Notes: generated by a model not told the origin, from the letters alone. A stretch of DNA of 64,000 bases from Paralvinella palmiformis (GCA_025642065.1 JAODUP010001155.1:99741-163740); one strand, 5' to 3'; positions 35,840 to 46,969 are shown, numbered from the stretch's first letter. Made by a program: numbers and translations.

Positions 35840-37380
35840 ACATTGGTGAAAAGGATCCATAATCATCCATAAATGTATCTCGTAAATGCATGGATTCCAT
35901 AGAGAAGGCACAATCCATACTATGGAAGACAGCTATCGGTATTACCAAATTATGCCTCAATACTCCTTTACTTGATGTCATGAGAATATCCATAATCAGC
36001 TTATCTCGTGATGTAATCCAAGTAGAGCTTATTCTGTCATTCTTTAAAGATCTTTTTATATACATATACTGAATATGACTGTTTCTGGTGAAATGAAAGG
36101 TCATGTTGATTTGATGAAGTCCATATGTGCGTGCGCACAAATATATAATTTGTCATTTCTTAAATGTATCGTGGATACGAAATAAGGTAAGACAATGTTA
36201 ATTTAAGATGATAAAGTATCACCAGTGATGGACTAGATGATAATGCACGACATATGTTATATTTTAATGACCCTATGCTTACTAATATGTGGCTGATACT
36301 ATTTTTTATATCGATTGATCTTGCTCCATCTAGCATGTGTTATCTTAAGTCATGTATTGTTTATATTGATCATTTATCATATTTATGCCGTGATGCAAAT
36401 GGCGAAGTATTTTATGTTTTAGGATGTGCTATTTCATTAGTGCCCAGACTGATTAATAATACATTAAAAATAAATCCTATGGCAACTGAATAGATAACGA
36501 TTGACATTATTACAAACAACTTGAATGACGCATAATGATATATGAATCGCTCTGAAAAGTTCGATTTTAAGTGATTGGTTTGTTATCTATAACCAGAAGA
36601 TACCACCTAAGTTCTTTAGTTACTCAGATATGAATGTACTATTCTATAAATAACAATGCAACACTGTCAAGATAAAATTGAATCTATTATAAGCTTTCAG
36701 TGTGTAAAATAGTAGTCTAACCGAATGCCATTTTCCATCATTATCACATTAACTAAACTCAACAGAAAAGTAGTTCAGGTTAAAATTAAAGCAAGAGTTA
36801 TTGTTAAAGTCTGAATTACTTTCCCTATAACTATACATTCAAAACATCTGTATTTCTTCAGCTACTATAATTCGAGCAGACATACTAATGACACCCTTTG
36901 CCTCATAGCTACCACTGGTAATGTTTCTTTTAAACTACAATTCCTTCGAGAGTATAATTCCATTATCCATTTACTTGTGGAACAGCTTATGACCTGGCTA
37001 ACGCAGATGTTATTATCTCACGAACACAAACCAAAATATAGTTCTTCATCCGTTATGCGTTCTTGGCGTGACACATTGTAGGAATCGTGTAGGAAGTGTT
37101 TGTTCTCTACATCACTGTATCAACTCTTAATCAACTAATGTTTTAAAGATAATGTGGTATTATGTATACTAAGACATAACCTTTGTCATATAGTGGTGGG
37201 ATCATTAATCAGGCCTGAGAGTTTGTACAATAACATTTATATTCAGAATTAATGTTTCCTAAAATGTACTTCTTCTTCTATTAATATAGAACAGTTTTCT
37301 TTAATGGTTTCATTAATTTTTGGTAGGAAATATTTACAAATATAGAATCCATGGCTTTCATACTATGGGATAACATACTA
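35840..37380. other. No recognised gene
   Basis: AT-rich. The minus frame 35,817-36,140 and plus frame 36,254-36,493 are open, but neither resembles a known family. The transposase upstream region should lie just right of 35,830 but is replaced by unrelated sequence. Confidence 0.5.
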
Positions 37381-37469
37381 AAATTAAATTATCAGGCAAT
37401 GTGTACTAATAATATAATTATTGACTTTCCATAGAACCCAAATCAGCAAATATAATGATATTATGTACA

Positions 37470-37645
37470 CAAAAGGCAAAATAGCTTTAATTATCAAATG
37501 ATCGAACTCCAAATATATACCTCTTCTCCAAGTGAATAATTTGATCACATTATTTTGTACAACCGGCAAATAATAAAACAAGATTTTCACATATATAGCT
37601 GAACTCCAGACAAAGCTTTACATTAAACGTATCATAAATATATAT
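37470..37645 (+). repeat. Dispersed repeat D4, copy 2
   Basis: It matches 7,440-7,585 in order: TTTTGTACAACCGGCAAA, ACAAGAT, ATAGCTGAACTCCA, CAAAG and ATTAAACG. It runs into (AT)n. Confidence 0.6.
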
Positions 37646-37649
37646 ATAC

Positions 37650-37702
<53 letters not shown>
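37637..37702. repeat. (AT)n microsatellite
   Basis: AT dinucleotides with one ACGTAT interruption near the left end. Confidence 0.95.
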
Positions 37703-37705
<3 letters not shown>

Positions 37706-37789
37706 CCCTTAATATGCCATATATTTGGTGTGGATGGACCAAGCTATAATATAATGTTCGTTAGTTGGTAGATAACAATAAAACATTTA

Positions 37790-39290
37790 CTTGGATTCTT
37801 CGCATACTTACTACCTAAAACCTTCTTTTTGCAATATTCGATATGTTCATTCCAATCTAGTTTCTTTTCTAGATTAAGACCTACAATTCTGGTATATTTT
37901 ACTCTGTCTAGTGTTTTGTTTTCTAATTTTTAGAAATATGTTGGTATCAGTATCACAGAAAATGGATAGTTCTCCTAAAAAAACATATATTTGGTCTTTG
38001 ATGCATTTAAAGATAATTTAATGGGTTTTAATCAATCACAAAGCAAATCTAAGTCTTTATTTATCAAAGACTCTTTTTAGGTATTTCATCAGCACGATAA
38101 ACTGTCGTTTGTCAGCAAAGATAACCATTTTGGAGTGCATGATGGCCGACAGCAAGTCATTCCTATATATAATAAATAACAGAGACTCAAGAACAAAGCC
38201 CCCTGGTACCCAATTCAGGACGTACTCTTTTAGTTGCCAAAGGTAATTCTGAAAATAATCTAGTGCTTTACCACGTATGCTGTAATAGCTAAATTTTTCG
38301 ATAACATGTCTTGATTGATGGTATCGACTGCCTTAGAAAGAACTAAATAGGCAACCAGGCAATTATCCTTTTTACCAAGTGATAAAAGTACATCAGATAC
38401 AAGATTTGTCAGTGCATCAATTGTTAATCTGTTCGGCCTGAAGCCATACCGGTCTTCATACACGATATTATGCTATTATACAAAAGAATACAGCCGTCTA
38501 CACCCAACCCTTTCATATATCTTTCATATACGTTACTGATATAGGACTATAATTTGGCGAATTATTTTTAACTTTGTGTATCGGGATCACTCTCGCTAGT
38601 TTCGTAGCATCCGGGAAAATACCTTGTTCAAGGACCTTTTCATAGATAGTAACTGGATGGAACACTGGATGTGCCACAAACATGTTTGAGGAGAGACATA
38701 CTAACTCTGCTTTGACTAAAATGGACTTAGTGTGCTTATAATTTCAATTGGCTCAGCTGGATAGAGCAAAAGAAAACGTCTACTCGGTGCTCCTTTAATA
38801 TACTATTCTGATACATTTCTTGCTATTTGAATAGTTTCAGCAAATAATTTTCCGGTGTTTGAAAATGCAATTTTCATTGAAAATGTATTGTTTATTAGTT
38901 TCCTTTTGCCATTGGCATAAGACGATGAGCTTTTTTTCATTTGAGCATCCACCGAATTTTAGAATGTCGCACTTTCCATATTTTGCGAATATCGTGCCCA
39001 TGCCATTGAAATAGGTTTGGATAGTGTGTTTCCGTTACTTTTCGTTTAATGCTATTATAAATATTTCTGTAAGTAACATATTTTTTTGTGTGCCTCATTG
39101 GCTTCGAATTTTCCAACGTTTTCTATATACTTTTACACATTTTCGAGATGATTTAACCAGTTGTGGTGTCATCCATGTTTCTCTGATAATAGATTTGTGA
39201 TGAATAACTAATTTCTTTGTTGGAGAACATGCATCAAGAATATTATTGAAAGGCCTTGTAGCAATTATATTTCACTCAAGCGCATGCCGG
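37790..39290 (-). pseudogene. Non-LTR reverse transcriptase of a second lineage, dead
   Basis: Minus-strand pieces in order: FNNILDACSPTKKLVIHHKS and WMTPQLVKSSRKCVKVYRK (39,150-39,275), KKYVTYRNIYNSIKRKVTET, EQGIFPDATKLARVIPIHK and NNSPNYSPISVT (RT motif 1, 38,540-38,640), YEDRYGFRPNRLTIDALTNL (38,400-38,460), motif A AYLVLSKAVDTIN (the first active-site Asp is Val), VPGGFVLESLLFIIYRNDL, and motif C VIFADKRQ (second Asp changed to Lys). It continues SLNASKTKYMFF-like sequence and ends near EHIEYCKKKVLGSKYAKN (about 37,800). The LSKA-type motif A and QYGFRKN-type motif differ from the LSAAF elements elsewhere here, so this is another Jockey-superfamily clade. Several frameshifts and stops are present. 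No endonuclease domain was recognised. Confidence 0.9.
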
Positions 39291-39600
39291 ATATTTTAAA
39301 ATATGTTCATCACTTATTGGTCTATGATTGCAAACCAGAGGTTCCCTACTTGTGCAATATTGTTGTTTTTCCATGCACTATGTGATATAATCAGATATAT
39401 CACTGATCAATATCCTTTAATTTAAATGATATTATTTGTCACTTTTAAAATTATGTATTTCAAGTTTAAGTTACACTACAGAACATGATGATGAATGAGG
39501 TTGTATGTCACGCTAACAAACGGAATATAAAATATTCATAATTACATAATGTATGACAATAATAAACGTGCGTGATTTATCTGGATAATATATTGTCTTC
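39291..39600. other. No recognised gene; possible endonuclease remnant
   Basis: This is where the endonuclease of the element at 37,790-39,290 would lie. Translation on the minus strand gave no catalytic motif, so I leave it unassigned. Confidence 0.4.
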
Positions 39601-40480
39601 TTTTCAGACAGCTATAGCATGGACAAAGCATTTCTTTCATATACGTATGAAGTCTCGATTACAGGTACGGGCGACGATCCATGACATGTCGCATAATTTA
39701 GCTTCTCACAAAATACCTATGGGCGTATATACGATGAGTTGCAGACACATGTCATCAGTGAGCTCCGGTGGCCTAGCGGTTAAGCACCCGGCACTCGGTG
39801 CCAACGGTCGCAGGTTCGAACCCCGTAAGAGGTCGAAGCCTTTCCAGGGATTAATTTCTCGGCTCACTACATCGTGGGTGGCTGATCACGTTAAATGGCG
39901 CTGCCGTCTCCACTGAATTATTTAAAATAAACGGGGACGTTAAAAACCCCCTGAGGACGTAAAACACTCTGGCAGTGACCACCCTCAGGGTATTTCGGCT
40001 CCATCTTTCCGTACTGCTCCCCTGTGAGTGGTGGGGGAGGAGGTTCCTCAACCACTCCAACATAGAGGCTGTGCTGATTAAGCGACAGCCTGGGGATTCT
40101 CCCCGAACAACAAAACCGAAACCGAACACATGTCATCCTTCTGTAGGGAGGCATAAATGACAACATCGATAACTCCATGGTATGTCACCTTAGCTGCAAA
40201 CCCCTTGAACACACTGCCCGAGTCGTCTATGTGTATGTTTTCTTTGATAGGTTTAACAAAGGTGTCCAAAGTATCATTAATCACCGTGTTCCCACTTGTT
40301 TCAAAATACTTATGTTGACACCAGATGTTCATTGGTAAGTTGATAACATTAGATCTGATACGAAAATGCGGAGTAAAGTAGAAATACCCTGGCTCCGATC
40401 ACTCCACTCTGAAATATACTGACAGGCAAGTTGAACACGTTTTTCACGAGGAAATGAACAATCACCACGAAAAAGATTAT
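39600..40480 (-). pseudogene. Unassigned coding-like frame split by a SINE
   Basis: On the minus strand, 40,345 down to 40,138 reads without a stop through NVINLPMNIWCQHKYFETSG, TVINDTLDTFVKPIKEN, DDSGSVFKGFAAKVTYHGV and IDVVIYASLQKDDMC. If the SINE and one duplication are set aside, the same frame continues from 39,744 as LQLIVYTPIGIL, stop, EAKLCDMSWIVARTCNRDFI. Right of 40,345 a second frame reads VVIVHFLVKNVFNLPVSIF. Stops are TGA in the places checked. Trp and Cys content and length suggest past coding sequence, either a gene exon or a transposon protein. I do not recognise the family. Confidence 0.45.
39745..40137 (+). mobile_element. SINE-B, tRNA-derived, perfect 12-bp target-site duplication
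   Basis: The element (39,757-40,125, about 369 bp) opens GTGAGCTCCGGTGGCCTAGC, with a box A GTGGCCTAGCGGTTAAGC and an exact box B GGTTCGAACCC, spaced as in a tRNA gene. The body is far less AT-rich than its surroundings and ends in CAAAACCGAAACCGA. ACACATGTCATC is present at 39,745-39,756 and again at 40,126-40,137 without mismatch. Intact promoter boxes and a perfect duplication point to recent insertion. The body is unrelated to SINE-A, and this is the only copy I found in the window. Transcription by RNA polymerase III is expected from the boxes. Confidence 0.95.
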
Positions 40481-41048
40481 ATCAGATTTTCCGGATAATA
40501 CATGAATTATCTCCAAGGATGTGGATATGTCAGGTTAAGATCAAGGAGATAATCACCAACACCCAGAACAAGTGATGTAACTTAGATACATGGCCCACTT
40601 GGCATTTGAGGAATTATCAATACGTCAATGGCTGGATCAATGTTTATAAAACAAAAGAGTCACCATAACCCCCACTGTTTCAGAGATATAGGTTGGATAA
40701 TTAAGATATGAAGAATTATCATTCTATATCTAAGCTTCCCTTTCTATCCAAGCTTATTGGAAAGGTAGTAACAAGGCTCATAGTAGAGCGTTTTGAACAC
40801 AATGACGTCCTTGATTGTTATCAGTGTCCGTATGGTAGAGATCAGTGTGTCTCAGTAGCGGACAAAACATCACCAGATCTTCATATTGGTTATATAGTGG
40901 ATATACTCTAGGAATGGAAAAGCGGAATTCTATATGTAAGTCCTGTTATTATCAAATAAGAAATGCACGACACATTTTTAAGTACATAAATGATGAGACC
41001 TGCAAGACTATCCAAACAATTATTATTTATCGAGTAGACTATGGCAAC

Positions 41049-41049
<1 letters not shown>

Positions 41050-41112
<63 letters not shown>
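41050..41112 (+). repeat. (CT)n microsatellite inside the RT frame
   Basis: A pure CT run of about 63 bases that begins exactly where the RT coding sequence GNALLYG would continue. A second impure CT block lies at 41,228-41,307. Confidence 0.95.
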
Positions 41113-41114
<2 letters not shown>

Positions 41115-41265
41115 GATCTATCAACTTATCTCTATAATGTACTAAAAAAATACACCGTTTGCTTCAGTACTTTTTCTGACCTTTCATCACTCATGATCTA
41201 GTTCTCCATTATCTGAGTGAACTATCGCCCCTCTCTCCCCCTCTCTCCCCCCTCTCTCCTTCTCC

Positions 41266-41309
<44 letters not shown>

Positions 41310-41819
41310 TTGACAAGCAGCCTACAATTAGTGCAAAACTGTATTGCGCATCTACTTACATGTACTTCCAAAGAAAACATAACACCAGTTTTGCTTCAGA
41401 TACATTGGTTTCGTGTACCTTTCAGATCACTGTGCATGATCTAGTATCTCACATTAAAGATCCTGAGTGAAACTGTATCAAAGCGATCTGATCGAAAAGT
41501 ATATACCAGTGACACTGCTGCGATCTGAATCTTGTTCACTTTTGATGGCCCCAAAAGCCAATCAGCAATGTATGTAGATGAACCTTTCCGGGCATCCCCT
41601 CCCAGCCTGTGGAATAAATTACCTAATCACGTTAAATGTCCAGTGTGTAAGATTCTTAAAACCCACTTATTTAAATTAACCTTTTTATATCTATAAACCG
41701 GTAGTATTTATGTATGAACATATCTGCGGTATATGATCTAGAACAAATCTGTTTTTAATATGTCAAATTGAATAAGGCACTACATAAAATATCCTCCTTT
41801 TTTTTTCTTCTTCATCTGC

Positions 41820-41821
<2 letters not shown>

Positions 41822-41852
<31 letters not shown>
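41822..41852 (+). repeat. (ATT)n tail of the 40,690 element
   Basis: Short (TTA)n run following GGCACTACATAAAATA, the position where CR1/L2-like elements carry a short tandem tail. A run of ATTAATATTAG-type variants continues a few bases. Confidence 0.85.
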
Positions 41853-41854
<2 letters not shown>

Positions 41855-41859
41855 ATTAG

Positions 41860-42990
41860 TATTAATATCATCTTAATTATTATAAAGATAGACACATAGA
41901 CAGGCAGACATAGAGACGGATGGAAAGACAGACATATAGACAGGCACAGGTAAAACATACAGACATTCAGGCAGACAGACATAAATATACTCACAGGCGG
42001 CTACATTGTGCAGACATAGGCGAACTTTAATTCTATTTGACGTCAGATAACTAGATGATACTAATCTTCCTTAAGCTCCTCATTCCGGATATTATGGTAA
42101 TGGATAAGTCTGTTTAGTCAGTCACGGGTTAATTAATGTTAGTTTCACATACTTTCTGGATGTATATTGAAAAATGAAGCTGATATTGAGGCAGTACATC
42201 GTTCGGTAATTACGTGCCGGATGTTAAATACAAAGAAGATTTTAGTATTGTATATTTCCTTGGAATGACAGGTTCACTTGGTTTGGATAAACAATTTATG
42301 GATTTTAAGTAAGTGAAACATTATTTATTTAAGTTTTTGTACGATCCAGGCGATGTATTTATTTATGGATTTAATAATTCATTTAATTACATTGGTAGCA
42401 TTTCAGATTAAATACCATAACCATCCTAGCGTAGCTAGAGTTTCCTGGGATGTGATCATCGTGTGTATCCTATAATTGGCACAGTTATGATGTTTTGAAC
42501 TTATTTTCCACGTGAACTTATAAATATCGAGCATGAATCATCGCAACTTACTGTAAAAGAAAGGCTCGTGAATAATACTATCCGTACTCAGACAAAAAAA
42601 GGTTTCTCTAAACATATTTTTATATTGATACCTTCAGTTTATACTTTATGATAGAGACTACACCGAAAATAGCCATCAAGTGAACAAATACGGTAAGCGA
42701 ATGGAATAAAATCACTTATTATATTTTCTGTAATACATAATGTAATTTGGCTGTCTATATGATTTTATTTCTCTGATGATTATACTCTCAGAGGTTGAAC
42801 AAACTGAGTAAACCTGAACATAGGGCCTATAATCCAGTTAATAATAATGCTATATATTTATGCACGTTTTAAGGGCCTTGCTTTACATGGTTACAATGCC
42901 ATTTTGGTGTGTTTATGCACGTACCAACATGCTCGCGCTATTTAAATTTAAATACCAGACAATGGTATAACGTGTACAAATGCCAGTACA
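41860..42990. other. No recognised gene
   Basis: Degenerate ACAGACATAGAC-type tract at 41,885-41,990, then AT-rich unassigned sequence. Confidence 0.5.
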
Positions 42991-42999
42991 ACACCAACT

Positions 43000-43160
43000 G
43001 CTACAGAATCTTGTGTTTGTGAACGTTCTTTACTTACGATATTTACAGACATATTGAGTAAATAAGAGATCGGAAACATGGAACCTTGTTAGTTCCAGAT
43101 TATTGTCACTAATACTGGATACCATACGTCACAATCACCTTTATGGTGGCTAGATTCTCT
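43000..43160 (+). repeat. Dispersed repeat D3, copy 2
   Basis: It shares TTACTTACGATATT, ATAAGAGATCGGA, CATGGAACCT and AGATTATTGTC with the copies at 16,990 and 55,010, in the same order. The class is unknown. Confidence 0.6.
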
Positions 43161-43388
43161 AGTCGGAGTGTTCATAATTTCTGCGATCAATTATGACATT
43201 CTGCCCTCATAAAATATATCTCAGGTATTACGTCATCGCCTACACAATATACAACAATTATCAGTTGAACATTTCAAGAAAATAGAATAGTCTATACAAT
43301 ATTTTGCTGATGAATTTATTTATCTGATTATGACACCACGTGCTTAGTTTAATATAATTAGAAATACAATTTAATGTTTAAGCTTTTT

Positions 43389-43406
43389 TTATCTATCTAT
43401 CTATCC

Positions 43407-43500
<94 letters not shown>

Positions 43501-43537
43501 TTATCTATGTATGTATCTATGTATCTATATATCTATA

Positions 43538-43568
<31 letters not shown>

Positions 43569-43645
43569 TTATTTATCTATGTATGTATCTATGTATCTAT
43601 CTATCTATCTATATATCTATATATCTATCTATCTATCTATATATA

Positions 43646-43680
<35 letters not shown>

Positions 43681-43713
43681 TTATCTATTTATTTATCTAT
43701 GTATGTATCTATG

Positions 43714-43756
<43 letters not shown>

Positions 43757-43771
43757 ATCTATCTATCTATG
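43389..43771 (+). repeat. (ATCT)n tetranucleotide array
   Basis: Nearly pure (ATCT)n to about 43,500, then higher-order blocks mixing ATCT, ATGT and ATAT units. A block carrying GTATGTATCTATGTATCTAT recurs at about 43,506, 43,580 and 43,700, showing duplication of larger segments. Ile/Tyr/Leu/Ser frames are repeat artefacts. Confidence 0.97.
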
Positions 43772-44472
43772 TAGTTCGTAACTGCTGGAGCCAGGGTAGG
43801 TGGGTTTTTAGGAAAGTGGTAGATAGATAGTTCAATTACTTCAAGGTTTGAATATTTAGCATATTGTTTGATTGTATTATGTAGAGTAATATCTTGTGTA
43901 TGCTGAACGTTTTGTAATTAATATTTATTCTTTGGCAGAATGCCACTTTAAGAAGCATGTTAGCACGGAAATTTACTTTGATAAAATATATGGTATACAT
44001 TGTATCAATATTTTACATACACAATCTAATTGTACACACCAGTGGTGTGCATAGATGGATCCATGGGTGGATCTGGCATATGTTCTCAAAAAGGATTTTT
44101 AATGAGCCACTCAGCCTTGATCCACCACTAGGTATACATCCTTAAAAGGCATTGCAAATATTTCACAGAAAACCGTTTAATATCAGGTTTGATATAAGAA
44201 GGTTCAATACAAACCAAGTGGCTGTGCAGCTGCTGCCACCTTGTGGATCGAACAAAGTGGAACACAGATTTACCATTACAGTACAGAAAGGACATGAAAA
44301 ATTTCAACTATCTATTAATTATCTATCCACGATCTATCAGTACCATGATGACCAAATAGATAGTGGTGACGTGTTACAAAAGGACCCATAGACAATTAAA
44401 AATTATACATTTAGACCACGCTGAAAAAGGACTAGCATTAGGACTAGAATTAGGATCATGTTTTGGCCAAAT

Positions 44473-44555
44473 GTAGCAAAAGGACCAGAAAATGTAGGAA
44501 AGGGACCATAAATGCAGCAAAGGGACCAGTGAAGGTAGCATTTGGACCAAAACCT
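44473..44555 (+). repeat. Four-unit 21-bp minisatellite
   Basis: Units start at 44,473, 44,494, 44,514 and 44,535 with consensus close to GTAGCAAAGGGACCA plus six variable bases. The second unit is 20 bp. More GGACC motifs precede it (44,380-44,440), suggesting a longer decayed array. The region 44,152-44,391 is open on the plus strand without a recognised family. Confidence 0.8.
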
Positions 44556-44608
44556 TGGAAAAGTTTTTGTAAGATTCCGACCAAATTTGGTAGGAAAAAG
44601 ACCGATCA

Positions 44609-44645
44609 ATCTATCTATATATCTATCTATCTATCTATCTATCTA

Positions 44646-44733
<88 letters not shown>

Positions 44734-44765
44734 GTTATCTATCTATCAATCTAGCTATCTATCTA
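44609..44765 (+). repeat. (ATCT)n tetranucleotide array
   Basis: (ATCT)n with a few ATAT, CGTT and CAAT interruptions. No gene. Confidence 0.97.
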
Positions 44766-46200
44766 ATACATTGTTTTCCGTGTCATAATGCTACCTCAGT
44801 ATATCAAAGCAATTTTAAGAAGAACTATATTATTTACACCAACTGTACGCAATTATTATGTAGAAAATGTTATATTCAAATGCATATATTAACCTGGAGT
44901 ACAACAGTCAATTCAGGCCAGAGTAATTAACATAACATTCCATCTACTAGTCCTATTGAGGCGTCCGTATGATAGAATTGTTATAACTCTCATAGACACA
45001 CGAATAGAAGTATTATATTATACATAAACCAGCAAATTTATCACCAAACTAAAGTCTTACTGATTTTGTTTTTAAATCAGTACTTTCTAAATCTTGGTCA
45101 ATATTTGGGTGTTCTATTACTACGACACTAGGTGAGCTTAATTCTGCATCTCAATTTTATAATAGTGAGTATTTCTTTAACGCACGTTTGACACAATTTT
45201 ATTTTCATCTGAACTATTAGAATAATGTTATGTGAACATTATTTTTTAGAATTGGGGCCTGAAATAATCTAGAAACACAATTATTATCTTATATAGGATA
45301 AGATTATAATTGTGTTACTATAAGTTGGTTCTTTTGTTACCTTATGCATTTTTTTGTTAATAAATAACTTTGACCATGTCCAGTGTTTAGTTCTTATTGT
45401 TCAACAGATGATTGGTTACCTTATTGACAATCACATATCCAAACATTACACCGATGTAATAAGTATTATATTGGAAAATCACATATATATTAATTATTTT
45501 ATTTTAGGAATGAATTTAGAACACTCTTACCCTATTTCTTATTAATCTTGAATTATTGCAAATTCTGTAGTCGTTTTATAAACTCAAAATGCTGTAATTA
45601 TATTTTTTAAACGCATACTTAATATTGTTTCGTTTCTAGCATGTTGAATTCGTACTTACGTCTCTTTGAAACAAGAGGTCATGCATTATAGACATTATGC
45701 ATTATAAATTAAGATGTCACTCTTCATTTTCAAATTATGGGGTTTCCAATTTATTTAAGAATTTAACATAGGGTGCAAGCTAGAAACCTCGTGGGTGGTG
45801 TAAATCTATTCTGGTTAGTGGGAATTAACCGTGACGTCAGACGGTTTCCATCCCATTCATATTATAGACACACATTCTTAAATTTAGGCATATAAGTATT
45901 TAATCAGAGAAGACATCATATTTATAAGCATATTTTATAGACAAAGTAATTATTTATGTACCTTTCAGTTAGTAATATTTCTTCAAATTTTTGTCAAATG
46001 GGAGTACTCGCAATGGCAATCGTTTATACACGTTAATAGCTAATGGCATCACTAAGGATTGGCACAGGGGCACGTGCCTCCGAACGTTATATTGCGTCCT
46101 CTAGATTTATTTCAATCAGAATACTGTAATATTATGCGTTATAAACCAAACTTTTGATCATCAAATAATTAAACGTATATTCCTCTGTAATCCGCCTATT
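44766..46200. other. No recognised gene
   Basis: AT-rich. The plus frame 45,354-45,545 is open but shows no family resemblance. No SINE or transposon motif seen. Confidence 0.5.
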
Positions 46201-46339
46201 CTGGTTTTGAATCTACGTTACTTTGAACATGTACTCCGAAATGTTTCCCAATCTGGTGACACCTCAGCTATCAACATGATCATTACAAATTCACATGTCC
46301 GGTATTTGTTAACAGACGCAAATATCTGTTTACCTATAT

Positions 46340-46342
46340 ACC

Positions 46343-46396
<54 letters not shown>

Positions 46397-46690
46397 TATA
46401 TTTAATAAAGCGCCCTTACTAGCAGGAGCCATTCAAAGGCGCTGTACAAATAATATGTAATATAATTATTATTTATCTGTGAAAGCGACCTTAAATAGGC
46501 GTGTTTAAATATAATTGGGGTGATATGATCATATTTTCTAGTATTTGTTACAATGCGAGCTGCATTATTCTGAATTCGCTGAAGGCGATTAATGTTATAA
46601 TCAGATATGCCATATAACAGGGAGTTACAATAGGCTATACGAGACGTAGCAAAGGCATGGACTACAGTTACAAGTGCCAAGTGTTACAAT
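46340..46690 (-). pseudogene. 5'-truncated CR1/L2-like element with (TTA)n tail
   Basis: On the minus strand from 46,680: ALVTVVHAFATSRIAYCNSL, then NINRLQRIQNNAARIVTNTR and KYDHITPI, the C-terminal conserved block of CR1/L2-like ORF2. An internal deletion then joins directly to RLFKVAFTDK and a stop, the last residues of the protein. The 3' part reads TACAGCGCCTTTGAATGGC, then GGGCGCTTTATTAAATATA, and ends in (TTA)n (46,344-46,395 on the plus strand). The same 3' end occurs at 49,699-49,800. The sharp 5' end at about 46,690 fits premature stop of reverse transcription. It lies against a hAT fragment. Confidence 0.92.
46344..46395 (+). repeat. (AAT)n, the tail of a minus-strand element
   Basis: Pure AAT units. 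On the minus strand they form the (TTA)n terminus of the RT element at 46,340-46,690. Confidence 0.95.
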
Positions 46691-46699
46691 AATTCAGTG

Positions 46700-46925
46700 T
46701 AATAGGTCGAATGTACCTGCTGACACACCTCTTCTTTATTACAAGAGATCAATTGGCATTCCTTTTATTGATATCTTACTGCAACAGTTTCAAAACCATT
46801 TCTCTGCAGACAACTGCGGCCACTGAGTACTTTGCTGAATATAATACCACATTTACTGGTCAAACCAGGGATGCATCCCCAAGAGCAATTTGAACCTCCG
46901 CATGACGATATGCCAACTCCGTTGT
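46700..46925 (+). pseudogene. hAT-type transposase fragment, second copy
   Basis: The plus strand gives LLYYKRSIGIPFIDILLQQF, then frame-broken sequence. It matches, base for base in most places, the minus-strand segment of the hAT remnant at about 24,380-24,570 (shared runs include TCTTCTTTATTACAA and ATTCCTTTTATTGATATC). Only the YYKR-to-LPP part of the transposase is present. So the window holds at least two insertions from one hAT-like family. Confidence 0.85.
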
Positions 46926-46969
46926 TTCAAATTTTGGAAAACTATAATATCCATTCTGGCTCACTATTG

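Larger units (their letters stand above)
40690..41852 (+). pseudogene. CR1/L2-like reverse transcriptase invaded by (CT)n repeats
   Basis: RT motif 1 region: MKNYHSISKLPFLSKLIGKV (from 40,708), which aligns with the family's NYRPISNLPFLSK. A deletion removes all catalytic motifs. The frame resumes near 40,935 with CKSCYYQIRNARHIFKYIND, then RVDYGNVSL, where the family has LDYGNALLYGLP. The sequence then becomes (CT)n (41,050-41,112). After unrelated bases and a second (CT)-rich block (41,228-41,307), the C-terminus resumes: LQLVQNCIAHLLTCTSKENI, HWFRVPFR, YVDEPFRASPPSLWNKLP, KILKTHLFKLTFLYL and a stop (about 41,696). A 3' untranslated part then ends in (ATT)n at 41,822-41,852, the element's terminus. 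Confidence 0.9.

Noticed and set aside
39772..39850. Possible functional tRNA gene with good A and B boxes
   Set aside because: The boxes are the head of SINE-B, which is bounded by target-site duplications and has a 300-base body. No cloverleaf acceptor stem was evident.
46711..46893. 60-codon open frame with a start codon
   Set aside because: It is the wrong frame over the hAT-type fragment. The matching frame is a different one that reads YYKRSIGIPFID.
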